A model generated the notes under the pieces. That model saw nothing but the letters and a program-made list of their open reading frames with translations, had not been told where the DNA came from and did no database searches. The translations under genes were made by a program, and so were the position numbers. A stretch of DNA of 64,000 nt from Streptococcus suis (lineage in GTDB: Bacteria > Bacillota > Bacilli > Lactobacillales > Streptococcaceae). How positions within the stretch are numbered: position 1 is the first letter of the stretch; each line of letters begins with the position of its first letter. The stretch is from contig NZ_POJD01000294.1 in NCBI RefSeq assembly GCF_002960445.1, forward strand, positions 38,784 to 102,783, read 5' to 3'. This document shows positions 18,090 through 25,938 of this stretch, piece by piece.

Positions 18090-18923
18090 CTAGGTTTTTA
18101 GGGCATTTTTTAGGAAAAAGCTGACGCAGACTGTCAGAAGACCCATGACCGAACAGGTGCCAGACATGGTCAGGTCAAGCCAGCTGGCAAGACTAAAGCC
18201 TAGAACAATCATCAGAATGGCGCAGCATTGCCCCAAAACTAAAAACTGACAGAAATGCTTCGACCAAGGTAAAGCAGCCATACTGGGCGCTAGTAAGAAA
18301 ACAATGACCGCCATAGAGCCGACCGCTTCAAAGGACGAGACCGTTGTCAAGGAAACCAGAAAAATCAATCCCAACTCCAGTCTTTTGGTGGCAATCCCTT
18401 GGAGTTTAGCCTGCTCCTTGTCCAAGAGATAGAGGGTCAGAGCTTGAAAATTCAAGAAAAAGAAGACCAGCAAGACCAGTAAGAGCCCGACGGACTTGAC
18501 CAAGGCCAAGGGTAGCGATAACCCTAAAAAATCAAGCCTGTTAAGAGGGGCAAAGAGCACCTCGCCCATCAGGACCATATCCAAGTCCAGATGGACATTA
18601 CGGGCAAAGAGGGAGATGAGAATAACAGCTAGGGCAAAGAAAAAGGTAAAGAGCAAACCCGTCGCCGCATCCTGAGCCAACTTGCGAGTGTGTAGCCCCT
18701 CAATCGCTAGGACTGTCAGTAGACCAAAAACCGCCGCCCCAAACAAGAGCAGGGGGGAATCTAGGCTGTGACTGACAAAGAAGCCCAGTACTATCCCCAA
18801 GAGGACCGAGTGGGACAGGGCATCTGCCAGCATGGCCTGATTGCGCACCACCAAGACAGACCCAATCAAGCCACAAGAAGAACCAACAGCCAGTAAAATC
18901 AATAAGACCTCAAGCACCTGCAT
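18090..18923 (-). CDS. troD: Metal ABC transporter permease TroD
   Basis: A 277-residue integral membrane permease of the ABC-3 family (zinc/manganese/iron importers), with about eight hydrophobic segments and the family motif around DALSHSVLLGIVLG and FEAVGSMAVIVFLLAPSM. It forms the membrane channel with TroC. It overlaps the troC end by 14 bp and is last in the minus-strand troABCD order. The metal is likely manganese given the troR partner, but the sequence alone does not decide. Confidence 0.88.
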   Translation of the reverse strand: MQVLEVLLILLAVGSSCGLIGSVLVVRNQAMLADALSHSVLLGIVLGFFVSHSLDSPLLLFGAAVFGLLTVLAIEGLHTRKLAQDAATGLLFTFFFALAVILISLFARNVHLDLDMVLMGEVLFAPLNRLDFLGLSLPLALVKSVGLLLVLLVFFFLNFQALTLYLLDKEQAKLQGIATKRLELGLIFLVSLTTVSSFEAVGSMAVIVFLLAPSMAALPWSKHFCQFLVLGQCCAILMIVLGFSLASWLDLTMSGTCSVMGLLTVCVSFFLKNALKT

Positions 18924-19770
18924 TCTCCTTTCTGATATAGGTCACATAAGCAAAAGCCACTAAAGAGGACAAACTCAAGCAAACAATAATAGCCGGACCA
19001 GTCGATAACCCTGTCACAACCGAACTCACATAACTTCCAAGAAGGGCTGAAAATCCAGCAATTCCAGCCGCCAAAGCTAAGGTTTGGCCATAGGACTTTC
19101 CTAGAAGCAAGCCAAAGACAGCTGGAGCTATCAAGAAACTACTCATCAGGATAGCCCCAACCACCTTCAAACCAACCGCAATCAAACTCATCATCAGAAA
19201 CAGGCTCATACGGTCAATCTTTTCCACAGGAATCCCCACTAGCTTGGCAAACTGTTTATCAAACAGATAAAGCTTAAGTGACTGGTAGTGCCAGCCAAAT
19301 AGGAACAAGGCTACCAAAGCTACTAGGCAAATCAATACAACATCATCCAGCTGCATAAAGGCAGCCTGACCAAAAACATAGTTTCCCAAGCCTGCCTGGG
19401 CGGCTCCTTGAAAGGACTCATTGCCCTGAACATACTGCTTGAGAACCAAGCCAAGTCCAAAGAAGGCCGCTGAAACCAGAGCCAAAGCATTGACCCGACT
19501 GGTCCGCCCCCTTCGACAGAGCCAGCTAACCAAGCCGTAGGACAGGTAGCCCGAACCCACCGCTCCAAGCAACAGAAGCAAGGGCTGACGCGATTGAAAG
19601 ACCATATAGGACAGGATGATACCTGGATAGGCCGCATGCCCCAAGCTATCCCCGATTAAACTTTGCCTGGTCAAAACACTGATGGTTCCGATCTGACTAG
19701 CCGCCAGAGCCAAGACCAGAGTTCCCAGTGCCACAGTCCAAAAAGAATAGTCCTGCAAGAGATCAAGCAT
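18910..19770 (-). CDS. troC: Metal ABC transporter permease TroC
   Basis: The second ABC-3 permease (286 residues), with the motif SLIGDSLGHAAYPGIILSY and KVVGAILMSSFLIAPA. It overlaps troB by 8 bp and troD by 14 bp, so the subunits are translationally coupled. Two different permeases per transporter is the Tro arrangement, in contrast to single-permease Psa/Mts systems of other streptococci. Confidence 0.88.
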   Translation of the reverse strand: MLDLLQDYSFWTVALGTLVLALAASQIGTISVLTRQSLIGDSLGHAAYPGIILSYMVFQSRQPLLLLLGAVGSGYLSYGLVSWLCRRGRTSRVNALALVSAAFFGLGLVLKQYVQGNESFQGAAQAGLGNYVFGQAAFMQLDDVVLICLVALVALFLFGWHYQSLKLYLFDKQFAKLVGIPVEKIDRMSLFLMMSLIAVGLKVVGAILMSSFLIAPAVFGLLLGKSYGQTLALAAGIAGFSALLGSYVSSVVTGLSTGPAIIVCLSLSSLVAFAYVTYIRKENAGA

Positions 19771-20527
19771 GACCGAGACCCTCCTTTAGAAACAAGGCAG
19801 GTTCCTGACCATAGGCAGCCTGATAGGCTTGCAGCAAATCCACCTGATCCATAGCCCCCTCTGCCACCAAGCGACCATTGAGCCAGAGGACATAATCAAA
19901 ATACTTTTCCAAGGTCAAAAGGTCATGGTGGATAACCAGGGAGGTCTTGCCTTCTTGCTGGAACTTCTTCAAACAGTCCATGATGACTTGCTCTGTCACC
20001 TGATCAATCCCAGCCAAAGGCTCGTCCATCATGTAGATTTCAGCTTCCTGGGCCAAGGCCCTAGCTAGAAAGACCCGTTGCCGCTGACCTCCAGATAGCT
20101 GGTCAATCTGCCGATTGCGTAAATCACTAATTTTCATCTCTTCCAGAGCCTGCTCTGCCTTTTCCTTATCCAAGGAACTTGGTCGGCGGAAGAAACCACT
20201 GGTATGGGCAAACCGCCCCATCAGGACAATATCCAGAACCCTTGCAGGAAACTGCCAGTTCACCTGGCTGGCTTGGGGAATATAGGCAACATTTTTTTGA
20301 ATAACTTGGTCCAGTTTCTCTGACTGACCCAGTAGCGAAACCTTGCCACTTACCCCCTTCTCCAATCCCAAAATCGCCTTAAACAAGCTCGATTTCCCTG
20401 CACCATTTGGTCCGACCAAAGCCGCACGACAACCCTTGGGCAGCTGAAAACTGACCCGATCTAGAGCCTTGACCTGGCCTGCACCATAGTGCAAGGACAA
20501 GTCCTCAACTCTCAGTATTTCTTCCAT
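19763..20527 (-). CDS. troB: Metal ABC transporter ATP-binding protein TroB
   Basis: This 254-residue ATPase has Walker A GPNGAGKSS, signature LSGGQRQR, Walker B IYMMDEP and the switch histidine VIHHD. It powers import by TroCD. It starts 14 bp after troA ends and overlaps troC. Confidence 0.93.
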   Translation of the reverse strand: MEEILRVEDLSLHYGAGQVKALDRVSFQLPKGCRAALVGPNGAGKSSLFKAILGLEKGVSGKVSLLGQSEKLDQVIQKNVAYIPQASQVNWQFPARVLDIVLMGRFAHTSGFFRRPSSLDKEKAEQALEEMKISDLRNRQIDQLSGGQRQRVFLARALAQEAEIYMMDEPLAGIDQVTEQVIMDCLKKFQQEGKTSLVIHHDLLTLEKYFDYVLWLNGRLVAEGAMDQVDLLQAYQAAYGQEPALFLKEGLGHA

Positions 20528-20541
20528 TCTTCCAACCTTTC

Positions 20542-21465
20542 TTACTGCAAATGCTCCACAATTAACTGGACATTGTGCTTATACATATCTATAAATGTTG
20601 CTCCCTCTTCCCCTTCTGGTGCTAAGGAATCTGAGAATAACTCCTTGCCTTCACCGCTTACAATCGCTACTTGACCACCCTTGGCCTTGACAGCTTCTTG
20701 CAATTTTTCCATGCGTTCTGGACTGGTTGTTGACTCGGTAAAGATAGCCTTGATACCATGTTCTAAAATCATATTGGCCGTTTCAATCATATCGCTGTTG
20801 GCAACTTCAGACAAGGTACTAATGCCCTGCGGTGCATAGAGAGTAAAGTCATAGCTGGCTGCGAAGTAGTTAAAGGCATCATGAGGGGTGACTAGGTAAC
20901 GGCTCTCAGCAGGCAGGACACTCAACTCTTTTTCAATCCAAGTATGCAAGTCATCCAACTGAGCTAAGTAGTTTTCCGTATTTTTCTGAATCAGCTCTGC
21001 TTTTTCCGGAAGAAGTTTTTGCAACTCCTCTGAAGCTACAGCTACCGCTGATTTATAGAGGGGAATAGAAAACCAGAAGTGAGGGTCCACAATCTGCTGG
21101 CCATCCTCATCCATTGTAGTCAAATCCGACTGGGCAAAGTTCTTAGAAACCGCCACTCCCGTCTTTTCCAAGGCTTCCACCATCTTGCCCTCAAAGTGCA
21201 ATCCATGGTAGAGAACAAGGTCAGCCTTTTGTAATTTTGATAAATCACTAGATTTGGCTACATACAAATGAGGGTCTTCCCCCGCTGGAATCAATAGGTC
21301 CCGCTCCACCTCATCTCCTGCCAGCTGATAGACCATATCGCTGAGGAAAGAGGTCGTGACCGCCACTCGCGGCTTGCTGGAAGCCTCTGGGCTTTGCGTT
21401 GAACGACAGGCTCCTAGTCCGATAAGGGACAATAGCAGAGCCAAACTAAGAATTAGTTTTTTCAT
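20542..21465 (-). CDS. troA: Metal-binding lipoprotein TroA
   Basis: A 307-residue cluster A-I solute-binding lipoprotein. The signal peptide ends LGAC with Cys19 lipidated. Likely metal ligands are the histidines in GEDPHLY, VDPHFW and TPHDAF plus a C-terminal acid, the TroA/PsaA pattern for manganese or zinc. The histidine-rich loop typical of zinc-specific AdcA is absent. It is the first gene of troABCD, with AAGGAG upstream, and faces troR across 126 bp. Confidence 0.92.
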   Translation of the reverse strand: MKKLILSLALLLSLIGLGACRSTQSPEASSKPRVAVTTSFLSDMVYQLAGDEVERDLLIPAGEDPHLYVAKSSDLSKLQKADLVLYHGLHFEGKMVEALEKTGVAVSKNFAQSDLTTMDEDGQQIVDPHFWFSIPLYKSAVAVASEELQKLLPEKAELIQKNTENYLAQLDDLHTWIEKELSVLPAESRYLVTPHDAFNYFAASYDFTLYAPQGISTLSEVANSDMIETANMILEHGIKAIFTESTTSPERMEKLQEAVKAKGGQVAIVSGEGKELFSDSLAPEGEEGATFIDMYKHNVQLIVEHLQ

Positions 21466-21508
21466 AGTAGGTTCTCCTTTGTATTTTGTTAGGCATGCTT
21501 AACTTTAG

Positions 21509-21526
21509 TTTTAATATATATTAAAA
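21509..21526. promoter_or_regulatory. Candidate TroR operator between troA and troR
   Basis: TTTTAATATATATTAAAA is a perfect 18-bp palindrome in the divergent troA/troR gap, next to TTAACTTTAGTTTTAA-like half-sites on the troA side. DtxR/MntR-family boxes in streptococci are AT-rich dyads of this size near such promoters, so it is a plausible metal-dependent repressor site. Assignment is by position only. Confidence 0.5.
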
Positions 21527-21591
21527 AATTCTTTCTGTCAATGATTTTTATAAAATTTTGGTATACTATTCTTACTAGAAAGTGAGAGAAT

Positions 21592-22251
21592 ATGACACCA
21601 AACAAAGAAGATTACCTGAAAGTCATCTATGAACTAGGGCAGACAGAACAGAAAATCACCAATAAGCAGATTGCTGAAAAGATGAATTTTTCCGCCCCAG
21701 CCGTTTCCGAAATGCTGAAAAAAATGGTCACGGAAGAGCTGATTGAAAAGGATAAATCAGCAGGTTACATCCTCAGCCAAGTCGCCTTGGAAATGGTGGC
21801 CAACCTCTACCGTAAGCACCGCCTGATAGAAGTCTTTTTGGTCGAGCAGCTGGGCTATTCCCCTGAACAAGTCCATGAAGAAGCTGAAATTTTAGAACAC
21901 ACCGTTTCAGACCATTTTATCAACCGACTGGATAAACTCCTAGGTTATCCCCAAACCTGTCCACACGGAGGCAGTATTCCTAAAGAAAACCAGTTGCTTG
22001 TAGAACGCTACCAGACCCGACTGTCTCAGCTGACAGAAACTGGCTCCTACCAACTGGTTCGTATCCATGACTTCTACCAGCTTCTCCAATACCTGGAACA
22101 ACATGAGTTAACTGTCGGCGATCAACTACTTGTGACAGACTTCGACCAGTTTGCCCAAACCATCACCATACAATATAAGGACAAAGAACTGGCTATCCCT
22201 ACAGCCATCGCCCAAGAATTATTCGTAGAAAAGACTAATCGCCCAGCCTAA
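21592..22251 (+). CDS. troR: DtxR/MntR-family metal-dependent repressor TroR
   Basis: A 219-residue regulator: an N-terminal winged helix (about 1-60, QIAEKMNFSAPAVSEMLKKM), a dimerisation/metal domain (about 65-140; ILEHTVSDHFINRLDKLL and CPHG) and a C-terminal SH3-like FeoA part. In this family Mn(II) or Fe(II) binding enables DNA binding and shuts off uptake. A TATACT -10 precedes the gene and the divergent troA suggests it is the local repressor. The stop codon lies in the loop of its own terminator. Confidence 0.9.
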   Translation: MTPNKEDYLKVIYELGQTEQKITNKQIAEKMNFSAPAVSEMLKKMVTEELIEKDKSAGYILSQVALEMVANLYRKHRLIEVFLVEQLGYSPEQVHEEAEILEHTVSDHFINRLDKLLGYPQTCPHGGSIPKENQLLVERYQTRLSQLTETGSYQLVRIHDFYQLLQYLEQHELTVGDQLLVTDFDQFAQTITIQYKDKELAIPTAIAQELFVEKTNRPA

Positions 22252-22266
22252 ACAAGCTGAGCGATT
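22237..22266 (+). terminator. Terminator of troR, starting inside the CDS
   Basis: AATCGCCCAGC and GCTGAGCGATT pair around a loop that holds the troR stop codon, followed by a T-rich tail. Nearly the same stem occurs at 25539-25567 beside an unrelated gene. Confidence 0.75.
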
Positions 22267-22273
22267 TTGCTTT

Positions 22274-22975
22274 TTATTTTTCAGCGGTTTCCACTAATTT
22301 ACTTTTCTTTATTGCTCCCCACGTTAACCCAGCTAAGACAAGATTCCAAAGCAATAATATTTTTATAGAATCAGTATTCATTGAAAAATGTTCCTTGGTA
22401 AAGAAGTCTGTATAGGCTCCCATAAAAGAATAGCCTACAACAGTTTCTACACCTTCTTTCAAGTCAGCAAACATTGGCAATAAGGCTACAATAAAGGTAA
22501 CAGGCAAGCCATTGATTTGAGCCTTAGACTGTGTATCAGAAAGCAAACCAATGCACATATTGATTAGCATGACCGCCACGGTTGTCAGGAACATTACAAG
22601 AGCATATTCTCCATACATTCCTTCTAAATCTGTTTCAGTCAAAATTGGAAATGAAATCAAGGTAATCACCATCATTATCAGGGGGTGAATAAGGACTGAT
22701 AGGATGTATTCATGGTATCTGACACCGCTCAACAACAAGGTCTTGAGCATATTTTTTTCTTTCTCTTCCGCAATCATGGTTGAAATCATCATTCCAATAG
22801 ACATTGCAATTGCCATAGACAAACAGATAAACATGAGTTTCATTCCTGCTGCATCCATAAAATTCTTATAGAGTAAGACCAGCATATAAGGCAACAATAT
22901 CTGGATAGCTAGGTTCTTATTACTTACTAATAGTTGATTTCTCAGCCAAATCAAGGCATTCATTCTTCTAAACAT
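22274..22975 (-). CDS. ABC-2 type exporter permease
   Basis: A 233-residue protein with six hydrophobic segments, of the ABC-2 permease type seen in small peptide/antibiotic resistance exporters (MISTMIAEEKEKNMLKTLLLSG is the usual cytoplasmic loop). It starts inside the end of the ATPase gene (8-bp overlap) with AGGAGAG, so the two form one exporter. Substrate is unknown; the nearby peptide-sensing regulator and CPBP genes suggest bacteriocin or peptide export or self-protection, which is inference. Confidence 0.82.
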   Translation of the reverse strand: MFRRMNALIWLRNQLLVSNKNLAIQILLPYMLVLLYKNFMDAAGMKLMFICLSMAIAMSIGMMISTMIAEEKEKNMLKTLLLSGVRYHEYILSVLIHPLIMMVITLISFPILTETDLEGMYGEYALVMFLTTVAVMLINMCIGLLSDTQSKAQINGLPVTFIVALLPMFADLKEGVETVVGYSFMGAYTDFFTKEHFSMNTDSIKILLLWNLVLAGLTWGAIKKSKLVETAEK

Positions 22976-23804
22976 TTAACTTCTCTCCTGTCAATTGAAT
23001 AAAAATATCTTCGAGCGTTGGCTCGCATGAGTGGACAGCAATCGCGTTTGATAGGTCATCATTGTCAAAGTTTACAAACGGAATTTCTTTTTGACTAAAA
23101 TCAGAATAGGTCACTCTTACCACCTTATCCTGATTGTATCTCTGAATAATATCTCTCGGGATACCTTTTTCCACTAACCTACCTTTGTTTAGTAAAACTA
23201 ATTCATCACAAAGCAGGGTAGCTTCACGCATATCGTGAGTCGTCAAGAAAATCGTCGTTCCTTGTTCTTTCAAATCCATAAGTAGGGCATGTATGGATTG
23301 AGAGGTAGTTGGATCTAACCCACTTGTTGGTTCGTCAAGAAAGAGAATTTTTGGAGCATTTAGTAATGCCCTGACAAGTAGCATGCGTTGTTTCATGCCA
23401 GTTGATAACTTATCAGCAGGTGTCTTCTTGCTATCAAACAAGCCAACCTGTTTCAATAATTCATCTATTTTCCCTGCTTTCGCACCAAATAATTTTCCAT
23501 ACAACTGTAAATTCTTTTCCAATGATAATTTCTCATAAAAACCACTTTTGTCACTGACAATCCCTATTTCTTCTAGATCTGATGAAGTCAAATCAGAAGA
23601 ATCTTTGCCTAGCAACTTACCTTTTCCTTGGTTTGCCTTCATCTGACCTGTTAAAATGTTAATCATCGTTGTTTTACCAGAACCTGACGGCCCTAAGAAT
23701 CCAAAGATGTTCCCCTCACGAATTTCAAAACTAATACTATTTAAGGCAACTTTATTCCCAAATGACTTTGTAATCTTATCTGCTACAATCATTGTTTCTT
23801 TCAT
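22968..23804 (-). CDS. ABC exporter ATP-binding protein
   Basis: This 278-residue ATPase has Walker A GPSGSGKTT, a modified signature LSTGMKQR, Walker B ILFLDEP and the H-loop TTHD. Its CcmA/BcrA-like layout, with a C-terminal extension of about 60 residues, is typical of drug and lantibiotic-immunity exporters. AAGGAG precedes ATG 23804. It is read away from the ComR-like regulator's terminator, with a possible control site in the gap. Confidence 0.9.
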   Translation of the reverse strand: MKETMIVADKITKSFGNKVALNSISFEIREGNIFGFLGPSGSGKTTMINILTGQMKANQGKGKLLGKDSSDLTSSDLEEIGIVSDKSGFYEKLSLEKNLQLYGKLFGAKAGKIDELLKQVGLFDSKKTPADKLSTGMKQRMLLVRALLNAPKILFLDEPTSGLDPTTSQSIHALLMDLKEQGTTIFLTTHDMREATLLCDELVLLNKGRLVEKGIPRDIIQRYNQDKVVRVTYSDFSQKEIPFVNFDNDDLSNAIAVHSCEPTLEDIFIQLTGEKLNV

Positions 23805-23845
23805 AACTCTTCTCCTTAATTCATCGTGTGATTCTTTATAATCCT

Positions 23846-23887
23846 AGTATAAGAGAAAAATAAAAAAAGCAACATGACATGTACGTC
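23846..23887 (-). promoter_or_regulatory. Promoter of the ABC exporter with ComR-box-like dyad
   Basis: On the minus strand a GACGTACATGTC dyad (23876-23887) is followed by a T-run and then TATACT (23846-23851). Known ComR boxes in streptococci are GACA-N4-TGTC dyads followed by a T-tract and a -10 box, so the layout matches although the half-sites are imperfect. The dyad lies inside the terminator stem of the upstream ComR-like gene, so it may serve both roles. Confidence 0.4.
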
Positions 23888-23894
23888 AGGTTGC
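23869..23894 (-). terminator. Terminator of the ComR-like gene
   Basis: GCAACCTGAC and GTCATGTTGC pair with one mismatch around a 6-base loop and are followed by T7 on the minus strand, 12 bp after the stop codon. Confidence 0.7.
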
Positions 23895-23905
23895 ATATTC
23901 TCTAT

Positions 23906-24796
23906 TTAGAAACGTGCTAAATCATTTTCCTTTTCCATCTTAAGATTCTTCACTAGAATATCATCATTAAGCATCTTTGCGAAGGCAATTGCCTTGTCAT
24001 ATAATTCTTCTACTTTTTCCTTATCATTTTCCACTTCTAGATAGTATTTCGCTTCAAAAGCATAGACTACTGGTTTGTGTTGATAGTTGGTTGATTCCTC
24101 AATGATTTCCCTTAGAACATTGATATAAATAAGATAATCTTTTGGATTTGCTTGAACCAAGATATTGATTAGTATCCTCTCCAGAAGATACAAACGTTCG
24201 GTATCGCCATAGTCAATATGAAGCAAGACTTTTTGAGATAATTCCTCAACATAAGAATTGTCTTCCAATCCCACAATACAACACATGAAATAAATGTTGA
24301 TAATCAACAAGTCATTGTAGCTATATCGTTTCTTTTTCAAAATTTGATGAAAATATTCTTCTAACAGTCCCTCACCAAATCCTGCATCTTGGCTACTAAA
24401 TATATTTGCCTGAGCTTGCAGCACTTCAACTAGGAGCTGTTCCTCTTCAGGAAGATTATCATAAAAGTCATTATAAATCTCATCAAACATCGCTTCTTGC
24501 TGAGCAATGCGCTCCTCATCGCCATAGGTGTGAAACTTTATCAGTTTATTTTTTAATACCAGATAACGATTTGGAATCTCAACTTTAGAAACATCTACCA
24601 AATCCTGTAGTTGTATCCCTAATTTTTGAGATAAAAAGAGGAGTTTGGGAATTGTAGCCATTGCCTGTCCATTTTCAATTCGTGCCAACTGTCGGATCGT
24701 TAATTCTGCCTCATCATCACAAATATCTGCTTGAGTTAAGTTTCTACTGATTCGAGCATGTCGAATTTTCTTTCCAATTTCAACCTTTATATCCAT
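23906..24796 (-). CDS. ComR/Rgg-like peptide-sensing transcriptional regulator
   Basis: A 296-residue protein with an N-terminal XRE helix-turn-helix (about 5-65; IGKKIRHARISRNLTQ, then ELTIRQLARIENGQA) and a C-terminal TPR-like helical domain. The segments RYLVLKNKLIKFHTYGDEER, FDEIYNDFYDNLPEEEQLL and LLEEYFHQILKKKRYSYNDL resemble the ComR competence regulators, which bind an imported short peptide. ATG 24796 has GGGAG; an upstream TTG is weaker. It is not the usual comR context, so I treat it as a ComR paralogue of the ScuR/SarF kind, perhaps controlling the adjacent exporter. No cognate peptide gene was recognised nearby. Confidence 0.78.
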   Translation of the reverse strand: MDIKVEIGKKIRHARISRNLTQADICDDEAELTIRQLARIENGQAMATIPKLLFLSQKLGIQLQDLVDVSKVEIPNRYLVLKNKLIKFHTYGDEERIAQQEAMFDEIYNDFYDNLPEEEQLLVEVLQAQANIFSSQDAGFGEGLLEEYFHQILKKKRYSYNDLLIINIYFMCCIVGLEDNSYVEELSQKVLLHIDYGDTERLYLLERILINILVQANPKDYLIYINVLREIIEESTNYQHKPVVYAFEAKYYLEVENDKEKVEELYDKAIAFAKMLNDDILVKNLKMEKENDLARF

Positions 24797-24957
24797 AAAA
24801 TCTCCCAAGATGTGTATCGTAATCTCAACTGCTAATATAAAACATTATACCATTTTCAGTAGAAAAAGCGATTTCTGTTCTTGTATCTCTAAATCTAACC
24901 TTATCTACAAACAAGATAAAAAGGCTGTACTACCCTAATTTTAATTTGTAAAAATAT

Positions 24958-24985
24958 TTGTCATAAAAATAATATGTGATATAAT
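24958..24985 (+). promoter_or_regulatory. Promoter of toxin mRNA 1
   Basis: TTGTCA (24958-24963), 16-bp spacer, perfect TATAAT (24980-24985). Transcription would start near 24992, about 135 bases upstream of the toxin ATG. Confidence 0.8.
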
Positions 24986-25078
24986 ACCATTAACAGCAAA
25001 GTTAAGACGGAACCCTTCCACAACAGAAGGGAGAAAATGCCTATGAAAGTTAAATGCATAAGCTAAAAACAACTACGG

Positions 25079-25122
25079 CTAGTATCTCCCTTGTCATCAA
25101 AACATGAAGGGGAGAAGACTAG
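25079..25122 (+). promoter_or_regulatory. Leader hairpin that hides the toxin ribosome site
   Basis: CTAGT and ACTAG close a stem in which CTCCCTT faces AAGGGGAG (25107-25114), the only ribosome binding site of the 21-aa gene at 25127. This would keep translation low until the RNA refolds or is processed, as known for Fst-type and other type I toxin mRNAs. A nine-codon frame (ATG at 25038) lies further upstream in the leader. Confidence 0.65.
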
Positions 25123-25126
25123 CACC

Positions 25127-25192
25127 ATGTCTACTTATGAGATTCTCATGGTAGTCCTTGCTATCTTGGCTCTTCTTTACAAAAAGAAGTAG
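25127..25192 (+). CDS. Putative type I toxin peptide, 21 aa
   Basis: The frame encodes 21 residues: MSTYEILM, a hydrophobic core VVLAILALLY and a lysine tail KKK. This single membrane span with a basic end and an STYE start resembles the holin-like/type I toxin peptides of Gram-positive bacteria, though shorter. Supporting features are a strong promoter (24958-24985), a ribosome site held in a hairpin, a terminator at 25263-25286, and a divergent-direction small RNA at 25305-25409 that can pair with the 3' part of this mRNA. The assignment as toxin is inference from that whole arrangement; the peptide alone proves little. Confidence 0.6.
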   Translation: MSTYEILMVVLAILALLYKKK

Positions 25193-25213
25193 TCTGACAC
25201 CGTCCGTAACTAA

Positions 25214-25404
25214 CTACTGCGGACTTTAGCATTGCTAGGGGTTACGTTTTTAACAATGCTGTGAGGGCTAACTACCCTCTTTTTTTGTACTGCCATTATT
25301 TCAAAAAACAAAAAAACGCCTGAACTTTTCAACTACTGCAGACGTTTTTTATATCGCTAGGGGTTCGTTTTTAAACGATTTACAAGGGTTAACTACTCCC
25401 TCGT
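25214..25404. repeat. Direct repeats shared by toxin mRNA 1 and its antisense RNA gene
   Basis: Plus-strand 25214-25286 and 25330-25404 share AACTACTGC-GAC, then GCTAGGGGTT-CGTTTTTA, then AGGG-TAACTA in the same order. Unit 1 lies in the 3' end of the toxin mRNA; unit 2 is transcribed in reverse as the small RNA. The RNA is therefore complementary in trans to unit 1, the principle known from the par (fst) locus. Confidence 0.75.
25263..25286 (+). terminator. Terminator of toxin mRNA 1
   Basis: GAGGG, 7-base loop, CCCTC, then T7 on the plus strand, 70 bp after the toxin stop codon. Confidence 0.85.
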
Positions 25405-25409
25405 TTTAT
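25305..25409 (-). ncRNA. Putative antitoxin RNA of locus 1 (about 105 nt)
   Basis: A consensus promoter (25416-25444) starts a minus-strand RNA near 25409. It runs through the reverse of repeat unit 2 and ends in the stem ACGTCTG...CAGGCGT (25316-25345) followed by a T-run. It has no reading frame of note. Through unit 2 it can pair with two blocks of the toxin mRNA, including its 3' hairpin region. Ends are inferred from promoter and terminator positions. Confidence 0.65.
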
Positions 25410-25415
25410 GTATTA

Positions 25416-25444
25416 ATTATATTATGTTTAGCACGTGCTGTCAA
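25416..25444 (-). promoter_or_regulatory. Perfect consensus promoter of antitoxin RNA 1
   Basis: TTGACA (25439-25444), 17-bp spacer, TATAAT (25416-25421) on the minus strand. It is one of the strongest-looking promoters in the window, as expected for an unstable antisense RNA made in excess. Confidence 0.88.
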
Positions 25445-25538
25445 CAAGAAAGTATAATTAAGTATAATTTTACTCTCTGTTACTTGGGGAAAAATAGATT
25501 TTTATAGTATAAAATCTCCTCTATTCTCTTTCAAAACC

Positions 25539-25567
25539 AATCGCCCAGCCTAATAAGCTGAGCGATT
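25539..25567 (-). terminator. Terminator of the small membrane gene, similar to the troR terminator
   Basis: AATCGCTCAGC and GCTGGGCGATT pair on the minus strand immediately after the stop codon at 25566. The stem is almost the same as the troR terminator 3.3 kb away. Confidence 0.65.
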
Positions 25568-25841
25568 AGTTTTTCTTCCAATTGCGGAAAATGGATCTGG
25601 TTGCAAAAAACACTTGCCCTAGGATATATACCAAACCCAAAAAAGAACCTAGATAAAAACAAGCCAAGAGAAAGAAAGGATTGTAGGTCAAGGGTTGGAT
25701 GACAAACATGAACACGAGTACCAAGCCCCACCGCATACCCCAGGTCATCTTTCTCTGAATCAACCATTCCAGCCAATCTTCTCCAACTGTACTTCTGGTT
25801 TCCAGATACTCTTGATTAAGGCCTTGAAAAAATTTTCTCAT
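25566..25841 (-). CDS. Small membrane protein of unknown function, 91 aa
   Basis: A protein of 91 residues with a polar start (MRKFFQGLNQEYLE), two hydrophobic helices (GLVLVFMFVIQPL and FFLLACFYLGSFLGLVYILG) and a basic end (RNWKKN). I recognise no family. ATG 25841 has AGGTGG about eight bases upstream. It stands between the type I locus and the CPBP genes, read in the same direction as the latter, so a link to immunity is possible but unproven. Confidence 0.6.
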   Translation of the reverse strand: MRKFFQGLNQEYLETRSTVGEDWLEWLIQRKMTWGMRWGLVLVFMFVIQPLTYNPFFLLACFYLGSFLGLVYILGQVFFATRSIFRNWKKN

Positions 25842-25938
25842 ATTTCTGCCCACCTCTGCACTTGATCGTTAGCAATTATAAAATTGCTGGTTTCCTCTTA
25901 GTATACAGGCATTTCCCCAAAATGTCTACTGTCAATTT

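Noticed and set aside
23820..24960. Search for a ComS/SHP pheromone gene near the ComR-like regulator
   Set aside because: No short frame with a good ribosome site and a hydrophobic or WW-containing end was found on either strand.
25531..25776. 81-codon minus-strand frame overlapping the 25566 gene
   Set aside because: It is in a different frame of the same strand and shows no membrane pattern or start signal; the 91-aa frame has both.
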